Below, in pieces: positions 1 through 8,246 of a DNA stretch of 64,000 nucleotides. This DNA comes from Flavobacteriales bacterium. Lineage in GTDB: Bacteria > Bacteroidota > Bacteroidia > Flavobacteriales_F > PHOS-HE28. The notes beneath the pieces are model-generated. The model saw nothing but the letters and a program-made list of their open reading frames with translations. It made no database searches and was not told the origin of the DNA. The position numbers and the translations under genes were made by a program. Where the stretch lies: assembly GCA_016705955.1 (NCBI GenBank), contig JADJKO010000004.1, forward strand, positions 310,001 through 374,000, read 5' to 3'. The stretch's first letter is position 1. Each line of letters starts with the position of its first letter.

Positions 1-75
1 AAGAAATTCAATACGCGGGTGGTGCGGTGCGAGGATGGGAAATTGCTCGAGGTGAGCAATACGCCAGTGGGTTGA
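1..75 (+). CDS. C-terminal end of an unidentified protein (partial)
   Basis: An open frame runs in from the left edge and stops at a TGA, giving 24 residues that end in SNTPVG. The fragment is basic and polar with no recognisable motif, so no function can be assigned. It converges with the minus-strand glycosyltransferase, whose stop codon lies only three bases further on. That tight tail-to-tail packing supports a real gene end. There is no room for a separate terminator hairpin between the two. Confidence 0.5.
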   Translation, partial: KKFNTRVVRCEDGKLLEVSNTPVG

Positions 76-78
76 TCG

Positions 79-1197
79 CTACCGCAGGAGCTTCACGATC
101 CGCTCGGCGTTGCGCCGGTTGCTGAATCGCTCTTCGAGCACCTTGACCCGCGCTTCCAACGCTTCGCCGTTCGCCGGTCGGGACATGTTGGCGAGGATGC
201 TGTTGCGCATGCCCGTCACGTCGTCGTGGACATGGCAGAGTTCCGCGAGGCCGGTTCCTTCGATCATCGGCGTGTTGCACACCACATGGCGGCCGGTGAA
301 GAGGCAGAGCAGCAATTTCAGTTTGATGCCAGTGGATTGGAAGGTGGGCAGCACGTTCACCTGCGCCGTACGGACCAAGCCATGGATCTCCTCGGTACCG
401 ATGTCCTCGCGGAGTTCGACATTGCTCGCATTCGCCACCGCACGCTTCAGGTCCGCGCTCGCATCGCTTCCGGCGATCACCAGCTTCACCGGCAGGTCCT
501 TGAAGACAATGCGCACAAGGTGTTGCGCCGCCTGATCATTCTCCGCTACACCCAACGCGCCGTGATAGAACGCGAAGTCGCCGAGGCCTTCCGGCACATC
601 CACCTTTTCACTCGCATGGAAAGCCGGGATGTGCGCTACACGCGGAAAGTGTCCGCCGAAATACGCTTGGTCCTTCGGTGAGATCGCCAACACCTGATCG
701 GCTTCGGCGAGCACCGGCTCGAAGCGCTGGAGCTTGTGCGCTTCGTTGATGAAGTAGCCACGACGGAATGTGCTGTTCGCCGCCTTCGCCAGCGCGCCGT
801 AGTAGTCGTGCTCCACGTTGTGCGCACGGACCAAGCGTCGGCGGCCGCTCAATCGCGGATCACCGAGGTGGTAGCAGCAGTGCAGTCCTTCGAAGAGGAT
901 CGGGTGATCATCGGCCAGCAACCGATCCATCAGTTGTTCGCTGCGGCGGCTCACCACCACATAAGGCAGGGCATTGAGCAGTTGCAATTTGCCGGTACGC
1001 CTCGGGTAATAGTGGACCGACGCGCACATCCGATCCAGCTCCTTGGCCTTGCTCCGACCGTATTGGAAACAGTGCAGGTGGACCTTCACGCCCAGCTCGA
1101 CAAGCGCCTTCACCTTGTAATACACATCGATCACCCCACCATAGCTCGGCGGCGCGGGGACATCGAAAGAGACGATATGCAGATGAGGCTCAATCAA
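79..1197 (-). CDS. GT4-type glycosyltransferase
   Basis: A 372-residue glycosyltransferase of the GT-B fold, most like family GT4. The N-terminal Rossmann half opens with HIVSFDVPAPPSYGGVIDV, the usual acceptor-side glycine loop. The C-terminal half has FAFYHGALGVAENDQAA, KLVIAGSD and the donor-binding stretch VNVLPTFQSTGIKLKLL. No signal peptide or membrane segment is visible, so it is probably a cytoplasmic or membrane-associated enzyme adding a sugar to a lipid-linked or surface glycan; substrate unknown. The only workable start is a TTG, which overlaps the stop of the upstream glycosyltransferase gene by 8 bp. This implies translational coupling in a two-gene operon. Confidence 0.85.
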   Translation of the reverse strand: MIEPHLHIVSFDVPAPPSYGGVIDVYYKVKALVELGVKVHLHCFQYGRSKAKELDRMCASVHYYPRRTGKLQLLNALPYVVVSRRSEQLMDRLLADDHPILFEGLHCCYHLGDPRLSGRRRLVRAHNVEHDYYGALAKAANSTFRRGYFINEAHKLQRFEPVLAEADQVLAISPKDQAYFGGHFPRVAHIPAFHASEKVDVPEGLGDFAFYHGALGVAENDQAAQHLVRIVFKDLPVKLVIAGSDASADLKRAVANASNVELREDIGTEEIHGLVRTAQVNVLPTFQSTGIKLKLLLCLFTGRHVVCNTPMIEGTGLAELCHVHDDVTGMRNSILANMSRPANGEALEARVKVLEERFSNRRNAERIVKLLR

Positions 1198-2293
1198 GAC
1201 CTTGGAACAGCGCTTTCAGCGCGTCCTTCTCGCGCTCCCCGTCCAACGCGGAGGCGGCGAAAATAGCTTTTTGGCGCAGGGCATCGCGGTGTTGGGGATC
1301 AGCCATGAGCGCACGCACTTCACAAGCGATCAACGAAGGATCCACGTGGGGTATCACGATCCCCGCTTCGTACTCCCGCACCACACCGGCCACTTCCGGA
1401 AGATCGGAGACTAGCGCGGGAATGTGCGCACGGAAGTAGTCGAACAACTTGTTCGGTAGGCTGAAGCGGTAGTTGAGGTTGGTGTCCTTGTCCAGCGAAA
1501 GGCCGAGGTCGGCGTTGCGCGTGTATTGCATCATGCGTTCGTATGGCATGCGTGGGACCAGGCGGATGCGATCGGCCAAGTCGTGTTCCTTCACCATGCG
1601 CTCCAACACCGGCCACGCATCGCCCCCACCGACCAACAACAACATCGCCTCGGGCAATTCCTTCATCGCCAATACCGCTTCCTCGGCGCCCCGCTGCACA
1701 TTGATCCCACTGCCTTGAAGGATCAACAGGAAACGGTCCTGCGGAAGATCCAGCTCCGCACGCGATGGAAGCGGACCAAGATCACGGTGCATGGGGATGT
1801 TGCGGATCACGGCTACCTCATTCCCATACCGCGTCTTGTACTCGCGCGCGATGCTGCCGTTCACGGTGATCACGGTGCGCAGCTTCGGAAAGATCCAGCG
1901 CTCGATCGCGAGCCACACCTTGCGCGCGAAGCGGCCTTCCAACTCCGGCACTTCGGTGAAGTATTCATGGCTGTCGTACACCAGCTTTCGACGCCCCTTC
2001 GCGAGATGACATGCCAGAAGCGTGTCGAGGTCATTCGCCACGATCAGATCCACGCGGCGGAAAAGCAGCAGGAGGAAAAGCCGCAGGTTGTACTCAGCAT
2101 AGAACAAGGCGCCTTTGGGGAAGAGCAAACGCATGCGCTTGGTGCCATAGGGCCGATGCAAGGGAAGACTTCCCGGCAGCACCCGACCAACCAGTACCAC
2201 CTCGTATCCGAGTTCACGCAACACCACGCAGGTGCGGTGTACCCGATTGTCGGTGCTTAGGTCGTTGGTGACGCAAACGATGGCGCGGGGCAT
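1190..2293 (-). CDS. GT4-type glycosyltransferase, second gene of the pair
   Basis: A 367-residue GT-B glycosyltransferase. It starts MPRAIVCVTNDLSTDNRVHR, a form typical of Bacteroidota GT4 enzymes (a short beta strand, then the loop with TNDLxxDxR). It continues with YDSHEYFTEVPEL and the C-terminal donor domain (ILQGSGINVQRGAEEAV, LLLVGGGD, LVPRMPYERMMQYTRNADLGLSL). The frame is open for 15 more codons upstream, but the chosen ATG begins exactly at the first conserved strand. It overlaps the next glycosyltransferase by 8 bp, so the two enzymes are made together and probably act in sequence on one glycan. Acceptor and sugar cannot be told from sequence. Confidence 0.87.
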   Translation of the reverse strand: MPRAIVCVTNDLSTDNRVHRTCVVLRELGYEVVLVGRVLPGSLPLHRPYGTKRMRLLFPKGALFYAEYNLRLFLLLLFRRVDLIVANDLDTLLACHLAKGRRKLVYDSHEYFTEVPELEGRFARKVWLAIERWIFPKLRTVITVNGSIAREYKTRYGNEVAVIRNIPMHRDLGPLPSRAELDLPQDRFLLILQGSGINVQRGAEEAVLAMKELPEAMLLLVGGGDAWPVLERMVKEHDLADRIRLVPRMPYERMMQYTRNADLGLSLDKDTNLNYRFSLPNKLFDYFRAHIPALVSDLPEVAGVVREYEAGIVIPHVDPSLIACEVRALMADPQHRDALRQKAIFAASALDGEREKDALKALFQGLD

Positions 2294-2351
2294 GTGGCAA
2301 AGGAACGGCCCCGCACCATTCGGGCAGGGCCGCTCCAATAATCATCAGTCC

Positions 2352-4376
2352 TTAATGCGCCACTTTCACGGCCTTCTTCACGATCGGTTCGCCATCGAGC
2401 AGCAAGGTCACGTAGTACAAGCCCGGGGCGAGGTCTGCAGTGTTCCACTCGAACTGGTACTGGCCGGCTTCGAGACTCGCTTCGTGCAGTACGCGAAGTT
2501 GTTTGCCATCGGCGCTGTTCGCCATGAGTTGCATACGACCGCTACGATCGAGTTTGTACCTGATCATGGTTTGCCAGTCAAAGGGATTGGGATCGATCGA
2601 CATTGAACGATCCGCGGCCGGAGATGGAGCCGTCTGATCCATTAGGTTGCGTTGATCGGCGTCGACAGGTATGCCTGCGCAGCAAGTGGACAGTTGCCCT
2701 TGCAATTGGTCCAACCGAGCCTGCTGACGTTGCACAGTGAGTACCAGATATGGAATGAGCGCTATTGGGTTGATCGCTTTGAAATCAACCGCAGGCGAGA
2801 CCTCGTTGCCGAGCGAGTCCATTTGAGCCGGATGGGTCATGCTCGTGACCGCTTGCGGGATCAAGGATTCCAATTCCTGGGCAATGAAACCCATTTGTTG
2901 TCCCGTGGGCAAATGCATGAACGGGAAGCCATCCACATTGTACTGATAGGTATGAACAGGTAAGTCCAGCAAAACATCAATCCCGGATGACCCATCGACC
3001 GCAGCAGCATCTTGGATATCCGTCTTCAGTTGTTCATCCGAAGATTGCCAAGGTCCATTCGCGATGTAGCCGCGACCATTGACGTAGGCAGCCCACTCAT
3101 TTGCAGGGTTGTTTGCTCCTGAACCTTCACCATAGAGACCTGCTACGAACGCAGACCTTTCACACGCAGTCGCAACACCCATAACACCGATCACGGCTGA
3201 TGCGTCACCAGCGGTAGCTTCACAAGTACTACCCAAACCCAGGACTCCGATCGACGATCTGGAATTTATCGCGCGACCCACAACTCCACGTGCCTGCATG
3301 CCTAGGATCGACCCAACGGAATTGGTCGGACGGGCAAGACCACTAACACCGATCACTTCTTGGGGGTTCCAATAGTCGAATCGTGCATCGCCCAAGATGG
3401 CGGTCGGTGTGAGTAGTTCTGCGCTTGTGTGGTACACATGCAGCTTGGTCTTGGGGTATTGCAGACCGATGCCCACGCCATGGCTCCGATCCCATGAGCA
3501 ATTGCTGCCGTCATACGTATTGGACACATGCGGCTCTGGACTCTGCATCACCCATTCGCATCCGCTATTCAGGTTGATGTCCTTCCACTTCACCACGCCG
3601 CGTTCGTTGGGGTCATTGGTGTCGTCAACCACCATCACGAGGTAGGCTTGATCAGTCTCGGGATCATCGGGTAGATCACGAATGCGTAACCGACCATCAA
3701 GCAGATCCACACGTTCCGTTGGATTCAAACCAGCCGTGAACCAATCGCCTATGCCAAGGAAGGACTGATTTCCGCTTGGATGCGGCCGGATGCGCAAGGC
3801 CTCCAGACCATTCAGGTTCCCTGCGGTGCCCGTGGTGCCGGGTTTGGCCAGGAAGATGATCTTGAACAGATCAGGGCCATCGCCTACGGTGTTGTCCGCC
3901 CAGGCCAAAGTCATGTGGTTGAGGTCGAAGCCTTCATTCTTCAGACCTATCCAGCCCAGATCCGAGCCTTGGGTGATCGTCATGCCCGACCCTTGCCATG
4001 GCCGGTAGCCTGAGAACTGCGTACCGCCGAAATTGAGGTGCAGCATGGAGAACGGCTGCGCCACATTGCCACCGAACGCGCCAAGGCCCAAGTGGCCGCT
4101 CAGGTTGAGGTTGTTGTACGTGCCGATCGTTTGATTCGTGAGCGTCTCCATCAACTGCATCCGCAGCACGTTGTTCGTTCGCCATTCCTGGCGCAGGTTC
4201 GGGATGGTGCTGAAGCGCAAGGGAACCGTGCTGTTGGCCGCGGCGCCGAGGTACTCCCCAGCGTTGATGACATTCCCGCCTGGAAGACTGTTCCAGAACT
4301 GCTGCTGTGCCTGCATAAAGTGCAGGCATGCGCTTGCCATTGCGGCAAGCATGAACTTCTTTCTATTCATGGTCAT
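2352..4376 (-). CDS. Secreted protein with S74 intramolecular chaperone domain and T9SS sorting domain
   Basis: A 674-residue exported protein. Residues 1-23 form a signal peptide (MTMNRKKFMLAAMASAC, ending near MQAQ). The central part is rich in glycine and short beta repeats, as in trimeric fibre proteins. Around residues 445-560 is a peptidase_S74 / intramolecular chaperone autoprocessing domain, with the Ser-Asp-x-x-Leu-Lys motif in SSDEQLKTDI, where this family cuts itself before the Asp; GFIAQELESLIPQAV is its usual core. A coiled-coil-like stretch (VLTVQRQQARLDQLQGQL) follows. The last ~80 residues are a T9SS type A sorting domain (DPNPFDWQTMIRYKL ... GLYYVTLLLDG). The S74 domain points to a trimeric surface fibre; the ligand is unknown. 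Confidence 0.85.
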   Translation of the reverse strand: MTMNRKKFMLAAMASACLHFMQAQQQFWNSLPGGNVINAGEYLGAAANSTVPLRFSTIPNLRQEWRTNNVLRMQLMETLTNQTIGTYNNLNLSGHLGLGAFGGNVAQPFSMLHLNFGGTQFSGYRPWQGSGMTITQGSDLGWIGLKNEGFDLNHMTLAWADNTVGDGPDLFKIIFLAKPGTTGTAGNLNGLEALRIRPHPSGNQSFLGIGDWFTAGLNPTERVDLLDGRLRIRDLPDDPETDQAYLVMVVDDTNDPNERGVVKWKDINLNSGCEWVMQSPEPHVSNTYDGSNCSWDRSHGVGIGLQYPKTKLHVYHTSAELLTPTAILGDARFDYWNPQEVIGVSGLARPTNSVGSILGMQARGVVGRAINSRSSIGVLGLGSTCEATAGDASAVIGVMGVATACERSAFVAGLYGEGSGANNPANEWAAYVNGRGYIANGPWQSSDEQLKTDIQDAAAVDGSSGIDVLLDLPVHTYQYNVDGFPFMHLPTGQQMGFIAQELESLIPQAVTSMTHPAQMDSLGNEVSPAVDFKAINPIALIPYLVLTVQRQQARLDQLQGQLSTCCAGIPVDADQRNLMDQTAPSPAADRSMSIDPNPFDWQTMIRYKLDRSGRMQLMANSADGKQLRVLHEASLEAGQYQFEWNTADLAPGLYYVTLLLDGEPIVKKAVKVAH

Positions 4377-4400
4377 TCGTGTTATAGAACGACCGGACCG

Positions 4401-5405
4401 CTAATGCACAACGAACTTCTTCACGAACGTGCTCCGCTCTCCGTACAACTGCAAGACGTAATCTCCCTGATGCGTGGGTAAACGCATAGTGCCCGTTCCC
4501 ACTTGCCTCCAGTGGCTGGTTTCCAGAACGCGCCCTACCATGTCCAGTACCTGCGCAATGAATGGCTCCTGCATCTGATCCACCACGATCATGCCCGCCT
4601 CGAAGCGCACCACCGGAGTTCCACCAACCAAGTCCGGCACACCTACGCCATGACAGCCCGGCGTAATCGGAATTACTTCCACACCGTCGATCAGGTAATA
4701 GGTCACGCCGGTCCAAGGGTTGGGGTTCCCGATGGGCAGGGCCGTGGTCAGCGAATCGGCGAAGAAATTCCCAAGCACAATATGGCTGTAGGCGCTGTCC
4801 GCCACGAAAGCCCCTTCCACCAAGGTCCAAGCCACCGTATCGGACACCGGAAATGTGGTGTACAGATGGGCGAAGTTGCGGAAAGGAAAGGGCGGTCCCT
4901 CAAGCGTGTACCAGGCATTGGATCCGGTCGTGAAGAGCAATCCTACATTGTCGCATGCTGTTCCGCCATCTTGCAACCAGTAGGTGCCATCCGCCGCCGG
5001 ATTCACCCTGAAACGCAGTTGATAGGTGCAGCCCACTACCAGTGGCTCCAGCAATTCGGCGCCCACGTACTCGCGGAAATCACCAAGGCCCCAAGAATAC
5101 ATCCCCACGTAAGCGCTTCCCTCCCATGCATGCTGGAAGGTCCATCCATTCCGCGGCACGCCGACCAGGGTGTCCACGCCGTTCACGGCCTGTGCGCAAC
5201 TATGGAAGTAATCGGGGCTATTGAGCCAGCTGTACCAGTGGATCGGTCGGTCCCCTACTTGGAAACCAATGCTGTAGGGGCAGGTATCCAGTTGCTCGAA
5301 ACTCGGGTTGGGCACCAAGTTCTGCGCTTCACAGCGCGGAAGCGCAACGAACAACAGGCAACCCAGCGCAAGAGCAAGCGCGGCACTGGGCCACCTGTTA
5401 TTCAT
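4401..5405 (-). CDS. Secreted NPSFE-type surface protein
   Basis: Read from the ATG at MNNRWPSAALALALG, this is a 334-residue protein with a signal peptide cleaved near RCEAQ. The mature protein begins NLVPNPSFEQLDTCP, the opening typical of a large family of Bacteroidota secreted proteins with a jelly-roll-like N-terminal domain. The last 75 residues (QVLDMVGRVLETSHW ... GDYVLQLYGERSTFVKKFVVH) look like a short T9SS sorting domain. The frame is open for 48 more codons upstream, including an ATG five codons earlier, but this start places the signal peptide correctly. It lies 24 bp upstream of the S74 protein gene on the same strand, so co-transcription is likely. Function unknown. Confidence 0.75.
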   Translation of the reverse strand: MNNRWPSAALALALGCLLFVALPRCEAQNLVPNPSFEQLDTCPYSIGFQVGDRPIHWYSWLNSPDYFHSCAQAVNGVDTLVGVPRNGWTFQHAWEGSAYVGMYSWGLGDFREYVGAELLEPLVVGCTYQLRFRVNPAADGTYWLQDGGTACDNVGLLFTTGSNAWYTLEGPPFPFRNFAHLYTTFPVSDTVAWTLVEGAFVADSAYSHIVLGNFFADSLTTALPIGNPNPWTGVTYYLIDGVEVIPITPGCHGVGVPDLVGGTPVVRFEAGMIVVDQMQEPFIAQVLDMVGRVLETSHWRQVGTGTMRLPTHQGDYVLQLYGERSTFVKKFVVH

Positions 5406-5599
5406 CACGCGGAGGAACATCTTTCGAATTGTCGTTGCTGGCTCCGTCCGGGGGGCAAGCCCACCAAGAGCCTCATCGGTCCGGTCAAAACGACCTTCTG
5501 GAGATACGTGCATCGCGTGGCCGCAGCCTATTCCACCGTACACGCCCAATGGACCGCTTGGGTTGCGGGAACGCTGCCCGGCGCTGCCGGGGAGGGTCC

Positions 5600-5607
5600 T
5601 ACTTTTG
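5600..5607 (+). promoter_or_regulatory. TAnnTTTG promoter box (possible small RNA promoter)
   Basis: TACTTTTG matches the Bacteroidota -7 consensus TAnnTTTG exactly and is followed by GCGC, much as in the rRNA promoters of this window. No TTG is found at the expected 19-base spacing upstream, so the -33 element is missing or diverged. No protein gene follows for 400 bases. Confidence 0.45.
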
Positions 5608-5700
5608 CGCTGCTCTGTTTCGTTTACCTATACCAGTGGGTTGGTGGGACACGAGCGACCAAGGCCCTCGGTGTTCTAGCACCGGGGGCTTCTTCGTTGC
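5608..5700 (+). ncRNA. Candidate small RNA ending in a hairpin
   Basis: The stretch between the promoter box and the T-rich sequence after the hairpin could be a transcript of about 90 bases. Its 3' part folds as a perfect 10-bp stem (5664-5673 with 5680-5689, one G-T pair, six-base loop) followed by TTCTTCGTT, which resembles a weak intrinsic terminator. I do not recognise a known RNA family; tRNA, 6S, tmRNA and SRP RNA do not fit. The existence of the transcript is inference from promoter plus hairpin. Confidence 0.25.
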
Positions 5701-5721
5701 GGCTGCTGGCCGCGTTAGTGT

Positions 5722-5744
5722 AGAGAGAGAGAGAGAGAGAGAGA
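5722..5744. repeat. AG dinucleotide microsatellite
   Basis: Eleven and a half uninterrupted AG units in a non-coding region. Such runs are prone to slippage, so length may vary between strains or reads. Confidence 0.9.
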
Positions 5745-6019
5745 CGGTCCAGGTATCGCAATGATCATGCTCCGACCGGACGTACAAGACTGGTTCTGCT
5801 GGCTCGAACGGTCATCTCGACCCATCCACGCACCTGTTCCTGTTCTCATTCCTTCGAGCATCTTCAAAAGAATTTGCGCCATACCGTTGTTTCCTAGCGC
5901 TGTACCCATCGAATGTACATGCGCTTATGGCGTATGCCAACATTTGTGAATAACTCACCTCGGGCAGCTTGGACCACACGGGCATTGAATAGTGGCCCCA
6001 CCGGTAAACTTGCGCTCCC

Positions 6020-7040
6020 ATGCAGTTCATCCCCAGCGCGGACCTTACGCCCTTCAACACCTTCGGCATTGCTGCGCGCGCGGAGTTCATGGCGCGCTTC
6101 CATTCAGCGGACGATCTGCGCACTGCGCTGAACACACCCGAGTTGCAGGGCAAACCGCGCCTGGTGCTCGGCGGTGGAAGCAACATCCTCTTCACGCGCG
6201 ACTTTCCCGGCGTGGTGCTGCTGAACGAGATCCCCGGGATCCGTGTGGTGCATGAGGACGATACGAACGTGTTCGTGAAAGCCGGCGCCGGGGTCGTGTG
6301 GCATCAATTCGTGCTGCACACCGTGGAGAAGGGATGGAGCGGCATCGAGAACATGTCCTTGATCCCCGGCAAGGTGGGCGCCGGGCCGATGCAGAACATC
6401 GGTGCATACGGTGTGGAGATCAAGGATGTCTTCCATTCGTTGGAGGCGATGCGGATCAGCGACGGCGAGGTGATCACCTTCGATCGCGAGGCGTGCGCCT
6501 TCGGGTACCGCGAGAGTTTCTTCAAGCGCGAAGGCCGCGATCGGTTCGTGATCGTGAGCGTCACGTTCCGGTTGAAGAAGGCAGCAGATGTGGTGAACAC
6601 CAGCTACGGGTCCATCCAAGAAGAATTGAAGCGCGCGGGCATCACACACCCCACGATCAAGGATGTGAGCAACGCGGTGATCGCGATCCGACGAAGTAAG
6701 TTGCCGGAACCCTTCGGTGCTCGGCAACGCCGGTAGCTTCTTCAAGAACCCCGTGGTGCCCATCGCAGTTGCGGACCGTATACGTGCCGTTCACCCGGAA
6801 CTGGTGAGCTTTCCCTCTACTGATGGCACAGTGAAGCTTGCGGCAGGTTGGCTGATCGAGAAAGCCGGCTGGAAAGGCAAGCGTATCGGCGGTGCGGGCG
6901 TGCATGACAAGCAAGCGCTGGTCCTCGTGAATCACGGCGGAGCGACAGGTGCTGAGTTGCTGGAGTTGAGCGAGCAGGTGATGCGCAGTGTGCGCGAGCA
7001 ATTCGGGGTGGAGCTGGAGCGCGAGGTGAATATTTTCTGA
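6020..7040 (+). pseudogene. murB: UDP-N-acetylenolpyruvoylglucosamine reductase (MurB), split by a one-base frameshift
   Basis: MurB reduces UDP-GlcNAc-enolpyruvate to UDP-MurNAc with NADPH and FAD, the second committed step of peptidoglycan synthesis in the cytoplasm. The first frame carries the FAD-binding domain (TFGIAARAEF, LVLGGGSNILFT) and GKVGAGPMQNIGAYGVEI, up to AIRRSKLPEP. The second frame resumes at VLGNAGSFFKNPV and runs to the end (LIEKAGWKGKRIGG). In normal MurB the two are joined as LPxPxVLGNAGSFFKNP. Here four bases (ttcg) stand between the CCC proline codon and GTG where three are expected, so one base is extra near 6711-6714. Joined, the product would be 339 residues, normal for the family. 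The gene is essential and no second copy is in the window, so a sequencing error is the simplest explanation. The box TAAACTTG lies 7 bases before the ATG. Confidence 0.85.
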
Positions 7041-7050
7041 GTGGAGGTCA

Positions 7051-7116
7051 GCCGCCAAGGCGCAAGGGCGCGAGAAGAAATACTATTAACCGCAGAGGTG
7101 CAGAGAGCACAGAGGG
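7051..7116. repeat. Intergenic low-complexity repeat element
   Basis: Two short runs of the kind built from CGC/CAGAG-type words: GCCGCCAAGGCGCAAGGGCG (7051-7070) and ACCGCAGAGGTGCAGAGAGC (7089-7108), continuing to 7116. They fill the gap between murB and the next gene. The second run shares its CCGCAGA core with the elements near 57.7 kb and 63.5 kb. No open reading frame is implied. Confidence 0.55.
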
Positions 7117-7137
7117 TTCGCACATTCGTGGTTGAAC

Positions 7138-8214
7138 ATGGCTTTCAGCACATACAACGGGATGCTTGTCATCTCACTTGCGCTGAGTGCGTGCGGTTCG
7201 CAACAGCCCGGCGGTCATCGCTCGACGCAAGTCCCTACAACGTACCGATTCGATCTTCCCACCTGGGCCAAGGCAGACACCAGCTTGCGGATCGATGTGC
7301 CGTATGACAACCCAACGACCGTGGAAGGCGTGGCCTTGGGTCGTGCGCTGTTCTATGAGAAGGGGCTTTCCGCTGATGGCTCGATCTCGTGTGCGAGTTG
7401 TCACCAGCAGGCGCATGCATTCGCCGATCCGCGTGCGGTTTCACCAGGCGTGGATGGATCAATGGGCACGCGCAACGCCCAACCACTGATCAACCTCGCG
7501 TGGGACCACTTCTTCTTCTGGGATGCACGCGCGCTCAGTCTGGAATTGCAAGCTTTCGAACCGGTGCGCGGTCACCGCGAAATGGGCAGCGTTTGGAATG
7601 TGGTCACCGAACGACTTCGACGTGATCCGCGATACCCGCCGCTTTTCCGCGCGGCCTTCGATGATGAGCGCGTGGACAGCATGCGCATCGCTTTCGCACT
7701 AGCGCAATTCGAACGCACGCTCATCTCGTTGAACTCCCGATATGACCGCTACTACATGGAAGGTGATCTCACCGCCATGACCGCATCCGAGGTCCGTGGG
7801 CGCAACCTCTTCTTCACCAGCGCCCATTGTGTGGATTGCCACGAACCGCCTCTGTTCAAACACCATGAGGTGTCGAACATCGGGTTGGATAGCATCCCAA
7901 CGGACCGCGGTATGGGCGAGCGCACCGGGCTTCCGTGGCACATGGACCGCTTCAAGACGCCCACGCTGCGCAACATCGAATTCACCGGACCTTACATGCA
8001 CGATGGTCGCTTCGCGACGTTGGAGGAAGTGGTGGACTTCTATGCCGATCTGGTGATCACCACCTCCCCCACACTGGACGCACACATGCTGCCATGGGTG
8101 CAAGGCGAAGTGCGGCTGAGCACGCAGGATCGGAGGGATCTTGTGGCTTTCTTGAATGCACTCACGGACTCGGCATTCCTATCCGACCCGCGATCAGGCC
8201 CACCGGAACCGTGA
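7138..8214 (+). CDS. Dihaem cytochrome c peroxidase / MauG-type lipoprotein
   Basis: A 358-residue periplasmic dihaem protein of the CcpA/MauG family, which either reduces hydrogen peroxide to water with electrons from small cytochromes or carries out MauG-like oxidations. The N-terminus is a lipoprotein signal ending LALSACGS, with the cysteine as acylation site. The two haem c motifs are CASCH (near residue 88) and CVDCH (near residue 231). Other family landmarks are GVALGRALFYEK, FFWDARA, QFERTLISLNSRYD and FKTPTLRNIEFTGPYMHDGRF. The frame extends two codons upstream to a TTG; the ATG is preferred. A paralogue follows 32 bp downstream on the same strand. Confidence 0.9.
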   Translation: MAFSTYNGMLVISLALSACGSQQPGGHRSTQVPTTYRFDLPTWAKADTSLRIDVPYDNPTTVEGVALGRALFYEKGLSADGSISCASCHQQAHAFADPRAVSPGVDGSMGTRNAQPLINLAWDHFFFWDARALSLELQAFEPVRGHREMGSVWNVVTERLRRDPRYPPLFRAAFDDERVDSMRIAFALAQFERTLISLNSRYDRYYMEGDLTAMTASEVRGRNLFFTSAHCVDCHEPPLFKHHEVSNIGLDSIPTDRGMGERTGLPWHMDRFKTPTLRNIEFTGPYMHDGRFATLEEVVDFYADLVITTSPTLDAHMLPWVQGEVRLSTQDRRDLVAFLNALTDSAFLSDPRSGPPEP

Positions 8215-8246
8215 GCGGTCGGGCGTGATCCCGACATTTGGGCGAC

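Larger units (their letters stand above)
5406..6019. other. Non-coding stretch upstream of murB
   Basis: About 600 bases with no credible protein gene; the open frames here have no family features. It contains a TACTTTTG promoter box, a 10-bp GC-rich hairpin followed by a T-rich tail, an AG dinucleotide run and, just before murB, the one-mismatch box TAAACTTG (6005-6012). The remainder shows nothing I can interpret. Confidence 0.6.

Noticed and set aside
5600..5760. A tRNA or tmRNA in the non-coding region upstream of murB
   Set aside because: No cloverleaf arms, no T-loop GTTCRANNC and no tag-peptide frame could be found.
6700..6740. Programmed frameshift in murB
   Set aside because: No slippery heptamer, stem-loop or known precedent in murB. 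A single homopolymer-type insertion explains it better.
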